Shown: positions 17,671 to 27,125, numbered from the stretch's first letter. The stretch is 64,000 bases of DNA from Kordiimonas marina (GCF_023006325.1 NZ_JAINDF010000002.1:434001-498000); one strand, 5' to 3'. Notes: generated by a model not told the origin, from the sequence alone. A program made the numbers and translations.

Positions 17671-19083
17671 TTACGCGGTTGCGGCGAGCGCTTCACGCTC
17701 AGCCAAATTCAGCTCGGCGGCGTTCCTGACGACATCGCCGATCAACAGAAGCGCGGGGCTTTTGACGCTGTTTTCCTGGACGAGGGCAGCGAGGTCCCCG
17801 AGCGTGCCGTAGAAGCGGCGCTCGGTCGCGCGGGTGCCGTTTTCCACCACCGCCACCGGGGTCGAAGCGGGCACGCCCTCAGCGGTCAGCCCCGCGGAGA
17901 TCAGCCCGGCATTCCTCACACCCATGTATACCGCCAGCGTGCGGCCCTCACCGGCCAGCCGCGCCCAGTCCTTGTAGGCACCGTCCTTCACATGGCCGGT
18001 GACCAGCGTCAGGCTGTTGGAATACTCGCGGTCGGTCAGCGGAATTTGCGTGGTCGCGGCGATGCCCTGGAAGGCGCTGATGCCGGGGATGACCTCCACA
18101 TGCACGTCACGGTCCCGGAGGGCCTTGAGCTCCTCCCCCGCACGAGCGAACAGGAGCGGGTCGCCGCCCTTGAGGCGCACGACCCGGTCGCCCCGGAGTG
18201 CGCGCTCGGTGATCAGATCATTGATGCCGTTTTGGCCGATACCGTGGTCGCCTTCACGCTTGCCGACGAAGATAAGGTCGGCGTCACGGCGGGCGAGCGC
18301 GAGCACGTCGCGGCTGACCAGATTGTCATACACGATCACATCGGCCTGCTGGAGCGCGCGGTGCGCCTTGATGGTCAGGAGGTCCGGGTCACCGGGCCCA
18401 GCGCCCACAAGCTGCACCTGGCCGCTGGTCGCGCCGACACGGTGCGTGCGGGCGGCATCGACGATCAGACGCTCCACATCATCCGCGTCCAGGTCAGCAT
18501 AGCGCCCGGCGTTATCATAAAGCCTGTCCCAAAAAAGACGGCGGCGGGTGGCGTCTGGAATGAGCGCTTTCACACGGGCGCGTGCGGCACCCGCCGCCTG
18601 AGCGACAGTCCCGAGAGAAGGGGGCAGGATCTTCTCAAGACTGCTTCGGAGGCGCCGAACGAAAACGGGGGCTGCGCCTCCAGAGGAAAATGCAACATGC
18701 AAGGGCCCGCGCGTGAACTGGGCCGGGGTGGTGAAGGTGCTTTTGGTGGGCTGGTCGACCACATTGACCGGCAGGCCTCGCGCGGTCGCGAGCCTGAGCG
18801 CGCGTTCCTCGGTGAAGCGGTCGTCGGTGGCGATATAGACGAGTGTCTTGCCAGTGAGGTCATCTTCCGTGAACGGGCGGTCGTGGACGTTCAGGCCCGT
18901 GTGGCCGGTGTCCTCAGCCGCAAGACCCGAGGCTTTCACGGCGTCGGCCGCGCCGGGGGCGATGATGCTCAGCCGCGCGGGGGTGGCGGAGAACAGCCCA
19001 AGCTTGGCCATGGCGGCAGCGTTCGCGCCGACAATCAGGATATGGTGTTTATCCGCCGTCAGGAAAACCGGAATGCTGGTCAT
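17671..19083 (-). CDS. cysG: Siroheme synthase CysG, trifunctional
   Basis: The start at 19083 follows GAGGAGAAGG and gives 470 aa. The first ~200 residues are the precorrin-2 dehydrogenase/sirohydrochlorin ferrochelatase part, with HHILIVGANAAAMAK as the NAD site (a variant of the usual GGG pattern). From ~215 on is uroporphyrinogen-III C-methyltransferase with VGAGPGDPDLLTIKA and VRLKGGDPLLFARAGEE. It supplies siroheme for CysI and is the first gene of the operon cysG-DUF2849-cysI-DUF934-cysH. Confidence 0.94.
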   Translation of the reverse strand: MTSIPVFLTADKHHILIVGANAAAMAKLGLFSATPARLSIIAPGAADAVKASGLAAEDTGHTGLNVHDRPFTEDDLTGKTLVYIATDDRFTEERALRLATARGLPVNVVDQPTKSTFTTPAQFTRGPLHVAFSSGGAAPVFVRRLRSSLEKILPPSLGTVAQAAGAARARVKALIPDATRRRLFWDRLYDNAGRYADLDADDVERLIVDAARTHRVGATSGQVQLVGAGPGDPDLLTIKAHRALQQADVIVYDNLVSRDVLALARRDADLIFVGKREGDHGIGQNGINDLITERALRGDRVVRLKGGDPLLFARAGEELKALRDRDVHVEVIPGISAFQGIAATTQIPLTDREYSNSLTLVTGHVKDGAYKDWARLAGEGRTLAVYMGVRNAGLISAGLTAEGVPASTPVAVVENGTRATERRFYGTLGDLAALVQENSVKSPALLLIGDVVRNAAELNLAEREALAATA

Positions 19084-19546
19084 GGCCTTCTCCTCATCTC
19101 TGTCGTGTCCCGGGTGTCTTGCCTTCGGGATGCCCGCGGCCATCCATCCGGCACGCAAGCGGAACTAATCACTGATGACCTAGATAAGGGCTGTGGCCTA
19201 GCGAAACAAACGAGAAGATATTGTGGATATCAGTAGAAAAATTTTACAAAATAGGCAGGATATATCCGCTTAAACCAAATTTATTTTCTAATAAGTGCGA
19301 TATGGCGATATCCGCCACCCAAGAAAGCGCTGAGCGGGAAATGGTGGGTATCCATAACCGGGCATAGATGAAAAACGCCCGCGCTTCCCGGTCTTCCTTA
19401 GAAAAACTTTCCAATATGCCGCGCGGAGGCATGCCATGAACGCGTGCGGCTAAACGAAAGCGTATCTGACGCGCCTCATCCCTGCGTGGTAAGGCAGGAT
19501 ACGCCCCGCGAGAGGGCGAGATTAGCCCAGATATGCGAGAATAGCC
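19084..19546. other. Divergent promoter region between the sulfate operon and the PKHD hydroxylase
   Basis: 463 bases with no credible gene. It must contain the cysG operon promoter (minus) and the hydroxylase promoter (plus). A small dyad GATAT-TGTGG-ATATC lies at 19217-19231, and an AT-rich stretch follows up to ~19300. These could be part of a promoter/regulator site, but no known consensus can be fixed by eye. Confidence 0.5.
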
Positions 19547-20209
19547 GTGTTCCACATCATTCCAGAATTGCTTCTGCCGCAGGAAGTGGCCCGCCTGCAG
19601 GCCCTTGCCCAAACCATCCGGTTTGAGGATGGCCGCGCGTCGAACGCCGACTATAGCAAGAAGAACAACCTGCAGCCGAGCCACACGGACCCCGGCTATA
19701 AGGAAGCGTCCGGCATCGTGCAGCAGGGCCTGTCCCGGAACGAATATTTCCGGGACTATTGTATGCCGAAGACCATGGCGCCGCCGATGATGACAAAATA
19801 TCAGCCCGGCATGGCGTATGGTGAACATGTGGACAGTGGCACCATTCCCTATAGCCCGCCGCTCAGGATCGACATCAGCTGCACGGTCTTCATTTCAGAC
19901 CCGGAAACCTATGAGGGCGGGGAACTCAGCATCCGCCTCGGCGACCGCACGGTCACGGTGAAGGAAAAGCCGGGCGCGGCGGTCTTTTACCCGTCCACCA
20001 CCTTCCATCAGGTCATGCCGGTCACGAAGGGCGAGCGTATTGTCGCCATCACCTTCATTGAAAGCTGGGTCAGGGATGTGCAGAAGCGCGAAATCCTGCT
20101 GGAGCTGACCGAGTTCCTGCATGAAAATGCCAGCAAGGTCGGCATGGACCAGCAGATGCGTCTTGAATATGTCCGGATGAACCTCATGCGCATGTGGCAC
20201 GGGGCCTAA
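19547..20209 (+). CDS. Fe(II)/2-oxoglutarate-dependent PKHD-type hydroxylase (PiuC/YbiX family)
   Basis: 220 aa from a GTG start. The iron triad is visible as HVDSG (HxD) near residue 94 and FHQVMPVTKGERI, where the histidine and the 2-oxoglutarate-binding arginine lie. Length and the opening FHIIPELLLPQEVARL agree with PiuC/YbiX. In other bacteria this gene accompanies TonB siderophore receptors and is iron-regulated; here it stands alone, with no Fur box I can define. The substrate is unknown. It converges on the sulfotransferase-like gene with a 3-base gap. Confidence 0.9.
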   Translation: MFHIIPELLLPQEVARLQALAQTIRFEDGRASNADYSKKNNLQPSHTDPGYKEASGIVQQGLSRNEYFRDYCMPKTMAPPMMTKYQPGMAYGEHVDSGTIPYSPPLRIDISCTVFISDPETYEGGELSIRLGDRTVTVKEKPGAAVFYPSTTFHQVMPVTKGERIVAITFIESWVRDVQKREILLELTEFLHENASKVGMDQQMRLEYVRMNLMRMWHGA

Positions 20210-20212
20210 AGC

Positions 20213-21250
20213 TCAGCGTGCGTAGCCGTATGCGATGAGCGCCTCCCGCGCCACCGGGTGCGCGCGGGCGAGGGCACGTATCCAGTCAATCCCGCGGGTG
20301 ATTTCCGCGCCGTTCTTGGCCCGGCTTTCCGTGAGCCGCGCCTTCCTGTCCCCCGCCGTGAAGCGATAGTCCGTCGCCTTCGAATAACGCCCGAGGATCG
20401 GGTGGCTGAGGAGGCGGGCGGCATCCTCCGTGCTGATGTCCCGCCCAAAATGCTGCGCGAGCGTGGCCAGCGTGGCCGCCGGGTCCTTCAGATAGCCGTC
20501 GAAATCCAGTCGCAGGGCGCGTGCGTCCGCAGCTTCGACACCTAGGTGCAAGTTGATGAGTTCCGCCATATAGGTCATGGCCGCAAGCTCCCCGGCGGTG
20601 AGGCTGTCGGGCGCGGGGGCAGCGGCCCCGGTTGCACGCGTGAGCGCCTTCGTGCGGATGGCGGCCCCGCCCTTGAGGTCGGCGACATAGGCGTCGGCGC
20701 CGAGGACGGTGGCGATATAAATCTCCGGCGCCATGGCCAGCATCACTGCGCGGTCACCCGTGTAGCGGGTGAGCCAATCCTTGGCCATGAGGCTGCAGAA
20801 GCTGGTGGCCTTGACGGTGGCGAGGGCATCCTTATCCGGCGGGCGCGCCCAGAAGGCCCGCATGAGGTCCGTCTTATCCGTGGGCATGTCGCCCGTCTCC
20901 GCCTGCAGGGCGGCGAGGTCCCGGAACGGTAACGGTTCACGGAGCGAGAAGAAGCCGGGCACAAGCCCGAGCGCACGGGAAATCAGCGTCGAACCGCAAT
21001 GGCCGACATGGAAGATAAGGCCAAGGGGCCGCGCGGGGGCGTCCGCCGCGGCCACTTCCAACGCGTCCAGCGGTACCCAGTCCCCCTTGGCGTCCTTCGT
21101 GAGGGCGCGCTGGTCCAGAAACGCTGCGGCATCATACCAGCCGTCGGGTGCCATCAGCATCCAGGCCTTCTCCGCTTTCCAATCCACTTGGAAGGGGTAA
21201 AGGGCCGGGCTGGTCATCAGGTCATCGGGCAAGGGGGCTGTCATGGTCAT
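20213..21250 (-). CDS. Sulfotransferase-like P-loop protein
   Basis: 345 aa if started at the ATG ending at 21250; the next ATG is six bases further on. The motif HVGHCGSTLISRALG near residue 80 is the 5'-phosphosulfate loop of sulfotransferase-like proteins, followed by a FSLREPLPFRDL strand. The C-terminal third is rich in basic residues. Such proteins transfer sulfate from PAPS to small molecules or carry out an unknown reaction; the second PAPS motif is not obvious, so activity is uncertain. The gene follows the terminator of the peptidase gene and so must have its own promoter. Confidence 0.7.
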   Translation of the reverse strand: MTMTAPLPDDLMTSPALYPFQVDWKAEKAWMLMAPDGWYDAAAFLDQRALTKDAKGDWVPLDALEVAAADAPARPLGLIFHVGHCGSTLISRALGLVPGFFSLREPLPFRDLAALQAETGDMPTDKTDLMRAFWARPPDKDALATVKATSFCSLMAKDWLTRYTGDRAVMLAMAPEIYIATVLGADAYVADLKGGAAIRTKALTRATGAAAPAPDSLTAGELAAMTYMAELINLHLGVEAADARALRLDFDGYLKDPAATLATLAQHFGRDISTEDAARLLSHPILGRYSKATDYRFTAGDRKARLTESRAKNGAEITRGIDWIRALARAHPVAREALIAYGYAR

Positions 21251-21299
21251 CGCTGCTGTTGTTTTCCCCTGTCTACGGCGGCGCAGCGGACGGGGCAAC

Positions 21300-21321
21300 A
21301 AAAAGGGCGGGAAACCCGCCC
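21300..21321 (-). terminator. Rho-independent terminator of the prolyl oligopeptidase gene
   Basis: GGGCGGG at 21305-21311 pairs perfectly with CCCGCCC at 21315-21321 around AAA. On the minus strand the stem is followed by TTTTTGTTG. It lies ~33 bases after the peptidase stop codon. Confidence 0.88.
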
Positions 21322-21353
21322 TTCGTTTAGCTCTTTTTTGAAGGCCTAAAGCC

Positions 21354-23501
21354 TCAGTCTTTCAGCTTCTTGAGCATGAAGACGGTTTCCAGCGCATCGG
21401 TCAGCGCCCGCTGCTTCAGGTTCGCGGCGGCGGAGTGCCCGCCTTCGGTGTTTTCGTAGTAAAGCACCGGCTTGCCCATATCGATCATCTTGTGCGCCAT
21501 CTTGCGGGCGTGGCCCGGGTGCACGCGGTCATCCTTGGTCGAGGTATAGAAGAAGACTTCCGGGTATTTCACATCCGCCTTCACATTCTGGTAGGGCGAA
21601 TATTTCTCGATCCAGGCGCGCTCGGCCGGAATATCCGGGTTGCCGTACTCGCCCATCCAGGAAGCACCAGCGAGCAGCTTGTTGAAGCGCAGCATATCCA
21701 GAAGCGGCGAACCGCAGATAACCGCGTTCCACAGGTCGGGCCGTTCGGTGGTCATGACCCCCATGAGGAGGCCACCGTTCGAGCGCCCGGAGATGCCCAG
21801 GTGCGGCGTGCTGGTGAGGCCGGAATGGATCAGGTCCTCACCGACGGCGATAAAGTCGTCATACGCCCGCTGGCGGTGGGACTTGAGCGCGGCCTGGTGC
21901 CACTTGGGCCCATATTCGCCGCCACCCCGGATGTTGGCGATCACGTAAGCGCCGCCTTCCTCGAGCCACAGCTTGCCAAGGCCGTTCATATAGCTCGGCG
22001 TCAGCGCGATCTCGAACCCGCCATAACCGTAAAGGATGGTCGGCGTGCTGCCGTCCATCGGTACGTTTTTCGGCCGGATGACGAAATAGGGCACCTTGGT
22101 GCCGTCCTTCGAGGTGGCGAACTTCTGCTCGGTTACCATGCCCGAGGCATCGAAGCGCGCCGGCAGGGATTTGATCTCCGCCGGTTTGCCGCCGAAGTGA
22201 ACTTCATAAAGGCTGCTCGGCTTCAGGAAGCTTTCGTAGCGGACATAGGCATTGTCCGACCATGCGTCGGCGCTGACCACATCGAGCGAGCCGTTCTTCG
22301 GCATGCCCATGTCGGCGGTTTGCCAGCCGTCCCCGGTCGGGGTGGCGGTGATCAGCTTGCCGGTCACGTCATGCAGGACCGACAGGAAAATTCGGTCCTT
22401 GCCGATGCTGACACCGTCGATGGAGCTATGGTCATCGGGGGCATAGATAACGGCCAGGCTGCGCGCCGGGTCATCGGCCATCAGGTCGGTGACGAGGACG
22501 GAGATCAGCGAGCCCGCAGGCGCGGTCTTGCCACCTACCGTCCAGTCCTTGCGCATCTGGATGATCATGCGGCCGCCGAAGAAGCCTTTGAAATCGATAT
22601 CGCGCGGCAGGTCCAGCTGCTTCAGCTCCGGCTCCTGGGTGTCGTCGGTTTTGTCCTTCAACAGATAGATGATCTGGGTGAAGAAGTCCGGACCCTGGAT
22701 GACGCCGGTGTAGGTGCCGTCCGGCCGGTGGCTCGCCATCGGGAAGTTGAACACCGTCTTCATATCCGCGTTCAGGATCAGCTTGGCGTCGGAAAGCGGG
22801 GTGCCGCGTTTCCAGATCCGCACCTGACGCGGGTAGCCACTTTCATTCATGCTGGAGGAGCCGTCGGCTTCCTTGCCGAAATCGGTGGCGATCATCAGCG
22901 TGTCACGGTCGATCCAGCTGACCCACTGTTTGCTTTCCGGGGTGACGAAGCCGTCTTTGACGAACTGTTTTGTCACGGCGTCAAACTCGCGCACCACAAC
23001 GGCATCCGCGCCACCGTGGCTGAGGCGGATGAGGCAACGGCCGAAATCAGGCGCCAGGCAGTCGCGGCCCTTATAGACCCAGTTCTGGCCCTCTTCCTTG
23101 GCCAGCTTGTCAAAGTCGATCAGGGTGATCCATTTGGGTTCCTTGCTCGCGTAGGACTTCATGCTGGTCCGGCGCCAGATGCCGCGCACGTGGCTGCTGT
23201 CCTGCCAGAAGTTATGGACCGCACCGCCCAGAAGCTGGCCGTAGGCGATCTTGTCCTTGGCGTCATAGTCCTTGAGCGCGCGGGCTTTCAGCTTCTCGAA
23301 CCGCGGGTCGGCTTCCAGAACACCGAGCGAGCGTTTGTTTTCCATGTGGACCCAGTCGAGCGCCTTTTTGCCCTCAACATTTTCAAGCCACAGGTACGGG
23401 TCCTTGTCGGTCATCTGGGCGCTATCCGCGGGCTCGGCCGCGTGGGCGCCGCTTGCTCCCATCAGTGCTGTCATGATCAGTCCTGCCATCCATTTTTTCA
23501 T
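21354..23501 (-). CDS. Secreted prolyl oligopeptidase family serine peptidase (S9A)
   Basis: 715 aa with a clear signal peptide (MKKWMAGLIMTALMG, cleavage near HAAEP), so it acts in the periplasm. The N-terminal DPYLWLENVEG motif and a seven-blade propeller precede the catalytic domain. The triad is Ser in GISGRSNGGLLMG, Asp in KDDRVHPGH and His in EGGHSAA. The enzyme cleaves short peptides after proline. The start has AAGGGGGAAGA upstream and a perfect terminator follows, so it is a single-gene unit. Cytosolic S9A enzymes lack the signal; periplasmic ones are common in marine alpha- and gammaproteobacteria. Confidence 0.94.
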   Translation of the reverse strand: MKKWMAGLIMTALMGASGAHAAEPADSAQMTDKDPYLWLENVEGKKALDWVHMENKRSLGVLEADPRFEKLKARALKDYDAKDKIAYGQLLGGAVHNFWQDSSHVRGIWRRTSMKSYASKEPKWITLIDFDKLAKEEGQNWVYKGRDCLAPDFGRCLIRLSHGGADAVVVREFDAVTKQFVKDGFVTPESKQWVSWIDRDTLMIATDFGKEADGSSSMNESGYPRQVRIWKRGTPLSDAKLILNADMKTVFNFPMASHRPDGTYTGVIQGPDFFTQIIYLLKDKTDDTQEPELKQLDLPRDIDFKGFFGGRMIIQMRKDWTVGGKTAPAGSLISVLVTDLMADDPARSLAVIYAPDDHSSIDGVSIGKDRIFLSVLHDVTGKLITATPTGDGWQTADMGMPKNGSLDVVSADAWSDNAYVRYESFLKPSSLYEVHFGGKPAEIKSLPARFDASGMVTEQKFATSKDGTKVPYFVIRPKNVPMDGSTPTILYGYGGFEIALTPSYMNGLGKLWLEEGGAYVIANIRGGGEYGPKWHQAALKSHRQRAYDDFIAVGEDLIHSGLTSTPHLGISGRSNGGLLMGVMTTERPDLWNAVICGSPLLDMLRFNKLLAGASWMGEYGNPDIPAERAWIEKYSPYQNVKADVKYPEVFFYTSTKDDRVHPGHARKMAHKMIDMGKPVLYYENTEGGHSAAANLKQRALTDALETVFMLKKLKD

Positions 23502-23580
23502 GGTCTTCCCCCTTATGTGGGGCGGTCAGGTCACGGCCTCCAACGCTGGAGGCTATGGCGCCACCCCGTCTCTCTTGTGG

Positions 23581-24345
23581 TTAGAAGTTATCCTTGCGCT
23601 TACGCACTTCGGCGAAGACGGCGGGCAAGGGCGCGCCGACAAGGCCGGTTATATCCTGTATTTCCTCGCTCATCGGGCGGAGGAACGGGTTGGTCGCTTT
23701 CTCAAGACCGATGGTACTCGGGATCGTCGGGATACCCTTGGCACGCAGGTCTTCGACCTCATGCATCCGCGCGACCAGCTCGGCGTTATGTGGTTCGACA
23801 CTGAGCGCGAAGCGGCCGTTCGCCAGCGTATATTCGTGCGCGCAGTAAACCTTGGTGTCGTCCGGCAGGCGCATCAGCGTGCTGAGCGAGCGCCACATCT
23901 GGTCCGGCGTGCCTTCGAACAGGCGGCCGCAGCCCATGGCGAACAGCGTATCACCGCAGAAAAGCGCGTCTGCGTCCGCGAAATGGTAGGCGATGTGCCC
24001 GGCCGTGTGGCCCGGGACGTCATAAACCGTGGCGGCGTTATCGCCCAGATAGACCGTGTCACCATCCCCGACCGCGATATCGATCCCGGGGATGCGCTCG
24101 CGCTCCGCCGACGGGCCGTAAATCTTGAGGTCGTATTTTTCCTTGAGTGTGAGGTTCGCGCCGACATGGTCATAATGGTGGTGGGTGTTGAAAATGGCAC
24201 TGAGCGTCCAGCCGCGGGCTTCCAGTTCGGCCACCACGGGCTCGGCCACGGCCGGGTCAACGACGGCGGTCTCCCCCGTTTCCTCAGCGTGCAGCAGATA
24301 GACATAATTGTCCTGAAGGACAGGAATTTGAATGACTTGCAGCAT
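23581..24345 (-). CDS. gloB: Hydroxyacylglutathione hydrolase (glyoxalase II)
   Basis: 254 aa from the ATG at 24345 with GGGGAGCG upstream. The metallo-beta-lactamase fold is shown by THHHYDH (zinc ligands), VPGHTAGH, FCGDTLF and the C-terminal HEYTLANGRFA region specific to glyoxalase II. It hydrolyses S-lactoylglutathione to D-lactate and glutathione in methylglyoxal detoxification. The D-2-hydroxyacid dehydrogenase at 27-28.5 kb could use the D-lactate, though it is not in the same operon. Confidence 0.95.
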   Translation of the reverse strand: MLQVIQIPVLQDNYVYLLHAEETGETAVVDPAVAEPVVAELEARGWTLSAIFNTHHHYDHVGANLTLKEKYDLKIYGPSAERERIPGIDIAVGDGDTVYLGDNAATVYDVPGHTAGHIAYHFADADALFCGDTLFAMGCGRLFEGTPDQMWRSLSTLMRLPDDTKVYCAHEYTLANGRFALSVEPHNAELVARMHEVEDLRAKGIPTIPSTIGLEKATNPFLRPMSEEIQDITGLVGAPLPAVFAEVRKRKDNF

Positions 24346-24488
24346 AAATGCGCTCCCCGTATGCGCGCCCACTATAACGGTGGGGAGGGCCTCACGCGAG
24401 TCAGAAACCATGCCTGCTCGCGCGAATGTGTACTTGCACCTGACGGCTGCTGCTTTAGTTTATGGGGGCCAACATCAAGGGGGAAAGT

Positions 24489-26225
24489 ATGTCAGGATTC
24501 TCATCCGCACTCCGGCGTTTTGTCGCTATCGCCGCCATTGTCACTCTCGCGTCCTGTGGCCGCCCGGCCGAAGAGACGGCGCACTATGACACCATCATCA
24601 AGGGCGGCACCGTTTATGACGGCACCGGCGCGCCGGGTATCCAGGCCGACGTCGGCGTCAACGGCGACCGTATCGCCTTCATTGGGGACCTCTCCCACGC
24701 CAGCGCGGACAAAACCGTGGATGCCAAGGGCCAGGCGGTCAGCCCCGGCTTCGTCAACATGCTTTCCTGGGCAACGGATAGTCTCGTCATCGATGGCCGC
24801 GGTCTTTCGGACACCATCCAGGGGGTCACGCTTGAGGTGTTTGGCGAAGGCTGGTCAATGGGCCCCTTCAGTCCGAAAATCAAAGCCGATTACCAGCATA
24901 AGCTCGATCAGACGCCCCAGCCCTACAAGGTGACCTGGACCGGGCTTGGCGAGTATATGGACATGCTGCAGAAGAAGGGGATTTCGCCGAACGTGGCATC
25001 TTTTGTGGGGGCGACCACGGTGCGGATGAACCATGTGGGCTACGCCAACCGCGCGCCGACGCCGGATGAGCTGAAGGCGATGGAAGGCGAAGTGGCGACC
25101 GCGATGAAGGAAGGCGCGCTCGGCGTCGGTTCCTCGCTCATCTACGCGCCGGCCTTCTATGCCAAAACCGATGAGCTGGTCGCGCTGGCCAAGGTCGCGG
25201 GTGAATATGGCGGGCGCTATATCTCCCACATGCGCAATGAGGGCAACCAGCTGATGCCCGCGCTTGAGGAGCTGATCACCATCGCGAAGGACGCCCATGT
25301 GCCGGCGGAGATTTACCACCTCAAGGCCGCGGGGCAGCAGAACTGGGGCAAGCTGGATAAACTCATCAAGCGGGTAAATGAAGCCAACAAGAACGGCCTC
25401 GATATCAGCGCCAACATGTATAATTACGCCGCCGGGGCCACGGGGCTTGATGCTGCCATGCCGCCGTGGGTGCAGGAAGGCACGCAGGAAGATTGGGCCA
25501 AGCGGCTGCAGGATCCGGAAATCCGCAAGAAGCTTCAGGTCGAGATGACCACGCCGACGAATAAGTGGGATAACCTGCTGATGGCAGCCGGGGCGGACGG
25601 CGTGCTGCTGCCCTATTTCCAGAACCCGGCACTCAAGAAATATACCGGCTGGACGCTGGCCCAGGTCGCGAAGGACATGAACGAAACGCCTGAAAAGGCG
25701 GCGATGGACCTGGTGATCCAGGACGGCACGCGCGTCGCGGCCATCTATTTCCTGATGAATGAGGACAACATCAAGAAGAAGATCAAGCTGCCGTGGGTCG
25801 CCTTCGGCTCGGACGCCGGTGCCTATAACCCGGAAGTCGCCAAGAAGTTCGGCGGCGCACACCCGCGCGCTTACGGTAACGTCGCCCGGCTCCTCGGCCA
25901 CTATGTGCGCGATGAGAAGGTCATCTCGCTCGCCGAGGCCATCCACAAGCTTTCGGGTCTGCCGACCAAGCGGCTCAAGATCCGCGACCGCGGCTTCCTC
26001 AAGCCCGGCTATTATGCCGACATCGTGGTCTTCAACCCGAAAACCATCGCCGACCATTCCACCTACAAGGACCCGCATCACCTGTCGACCGGTGTGGATG
26101 ATGTGTTCGTGAACGGCGTGGAGATCGTGAAAGACGGCAAGCACACGGGCGCGATGGCCGGCCGCTTCGTCCATGGCCCCGGTTGGACCGGCTGGAAGAA
26201 AAAGGACGAGGAAGCGAAGAGCTGA
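24489..26225 (+). CDS. D-aminoacylase-like amidohydrolase, lipoprotein, atypical metal site
   Basis: The ATG at 24489 has AGGGGGAA in front and gives 578 aa. The lipobox LASC ends a 22-residue signal, so the protein is membrane-anchored in the periplasm. The composite fold of N-acyl-D-amino-acid deacylases is shown by DTIIKGGTVYDGTG and by DRGFLKPGYYADIVVF at the end. The first metal motif, normally HxH after PGF(I/V)D, reads NMLSWATDSL and has no histidine. Later ligands (YISHMRNEG, EIYHLKAAG, FGSDAGAY) remain. This variant may belong to a distinct subfamily; activity as a deacylase is inferred from fold only. Confidence 0.85.
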   Translation: MSGFSSALRRFVAIAAIVTLASCGRPAEETAHYDTIIKGGTVYDGTGAPGIQADVGVNGDRIAFIGDLSHASADKTVDAKGQAVSPGFVNMLSWATDSLVIDGRGLSDTIQGVTLEVFGEGWSMGPFSPKIKADYQHKLDQTPQPYKVTWTGLGEYMDMLQKKGISPNVASFVGATTVRMNHVGYANRAPTPDELKAMEGEVATAMKEGALGVGSSLIYAPAFYAKTDELVALAKVAGEYGGRYISHMRNEGNQLMPALEELITIAKDAHVPAEIYHLKAAGQQNWGKLDKLIKRVNEANKNGLDISANMYNYAAGATGLDAAMPPWVQEGTQEDWAKRLQDPEIRKKLQVEMTTPTNKWDNLLMAAGADGVLLPYFQNPALKKYTGWTLAQVAKDMNETPEKAAMDLVIQDGTRVAAIYFLMNEDNIKKKIKLPWVAFGSDAGAYNPEVAKKFGGAHPRAYGNVARLLGHYVRDEKVISLAEAIHKLSGLPTKRLKIRDRGFLKPGYYADIVVFNPKTIADHSTYKDPHHLSTGVDDVFVNGVEIVKDGKHTGAMAGRFVHGPGWTGWKKKDEEAKS

Positions 26226-26244
26226 CGGCGTTCTATATATTTTC

Positions 26245-26341
26245 TCGTCACCCGCCGGCTTGACCGGCGGGGCCAGGAACACGGGCGCTAGTCGGTTAAG
26301 CCAGTGTTCCTAGGTTCGCCGGTCAAGCCGGCGAATGACGA
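26245..26341. repeat. Double-hairpin intergenic repeat, copy A1
   Basis: Two inverted arms, 26245-26282 and 26304-26341, each contain their own palindrome CGCCGG-CTTGA-CCGGCG and end in GGAACAC/GTGTTCC. The same element recurs at 38098-38194 and 39968-40063. It lies between convergent genes and may also act as a transcription end. It resembles the short palindromic repeats (RIME/REP-like) of alphaproteobacteria. Confidence 0.85.
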
Positions 26342-26351
26342 AGAAGAGGGG

Positions 26352-27125
26352 TCAGCAATAAGCGTTCAGAAGCCAGGCGCCGACCTTGAGGGAGATATCA
26401 AGGTCCGGCGCCGCTTCACCTTTTGGGGCTATGTGCCAGTCCCAGGTCTCAAGCGGATCCCCGGGCAGGAAGCTGCGCTCCACCGTCGGGATCACGTGCC
26501 GGTGGCCGTCATCTTTCGTCTCGATCCGCGCATAATCGGTGATCAATAGTGCCGGGCAGCCCATCGCCATCAGCGCCTTCACATGCGCCTTCTGGATCGC
26601 GGCCGTGAGCGCGCGTTCATCTTCATCCGCGGGCGGGCTGTCGGCGAACGCGAGCGGCAGCTGGCTCAGGATGTTGCAGCTGACTGCCATGCCGTAGCCA
26701 ACCAGCGGCAAGGGCGCGATGGCGGGCGGGTGCAGGGCCGCGCCTTCTTCCGTGTGCGCATAAGGCGCGAGAAGTCCGGTCACGTCGAAGCGTTCAAAGC
26801 GGATGTTGGGGTAACGCCTGAGTTTCCACCGAAGCGACAGCGTCTCAACCGCGTCCATCAGGAGCGCGCCTGCCGGATGGGCATTGAGCGCATCCAGGGG
26901 CACATCGAGGCCGAGCCCCGCGCCGATCAGCAGCACGGGTTCGGCTTTGTCGGCCTGGTAAAGATGCGCGGTGATGCATTCCTTGGTGTGTTGAAGGTGT
27001 GGCTGCCACGCCTTTTTATGGCGCCGATAACGCCCGCCGATCCCCGCCAGTTCATGGACCAGCCCGGCCGCGCGGGCGCCCGGGGCCGCACGGGCCGTGA
27101 GATCTGTCAGTGCTTCCCCGAGCAT
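26352..27125 (-). CDS. Uncharacterised protein with SAM-methyltransferase-like loop
   Basis: 257 aa. The pattern LLIGAGLGLDVPLDAL near residue 65 resembles the nucleotide-binding loop of Rossmann methyltransferases, but later catalytic motifs are not recognisable. The N-terminus is basic (RYRRHKKAWQPHL). It starts 19 bases inside the 3' end of the upstream D-2-hydroxyacid dehydrogenase gene, so the two are almost certainly translated from one mRNA. I do not know the family's function; such proteins are usually annotated as hypothetical. Confidence 0.7.
   Translation of the reverse strand: MLGEALTDLTARAAPGARAAGLVHELAGIGGRYRRHKKAWQPHLQHTKECITAHLYQADKAEPVLLIGAGLGLDVPLDALNAHPAGALLMDAVETLSLRWKLRRYPNIRFERFDVTGLLAPYAHTEEGAALHPPAIAPLPLVGYGMAVSCNILSQLPLAFADSPPADEDERALTAAIQKAHVKALMAMGCPALLITDYARIETKDDGHRHVIPTVERSFLPGDPLETWDWHIAPKGEAAPDLDISLKVGAWLLNAYC

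Noticed and set aside
19244-19828. 194-codon minus frame across the PKHD hydroxylase start
   Set aside because: Overlaps the hydroxylase gene antisense and has no motif; the plus-strand hydroxylase is intact with its iron ligands.
21435-23804. 789-codon frame antisense to the prolyl oligopeptidase gene
   Set aside because: No recognisable protein motifs; the opposite strand encodes an intact peptidase with signal peptide and catalytic triad.
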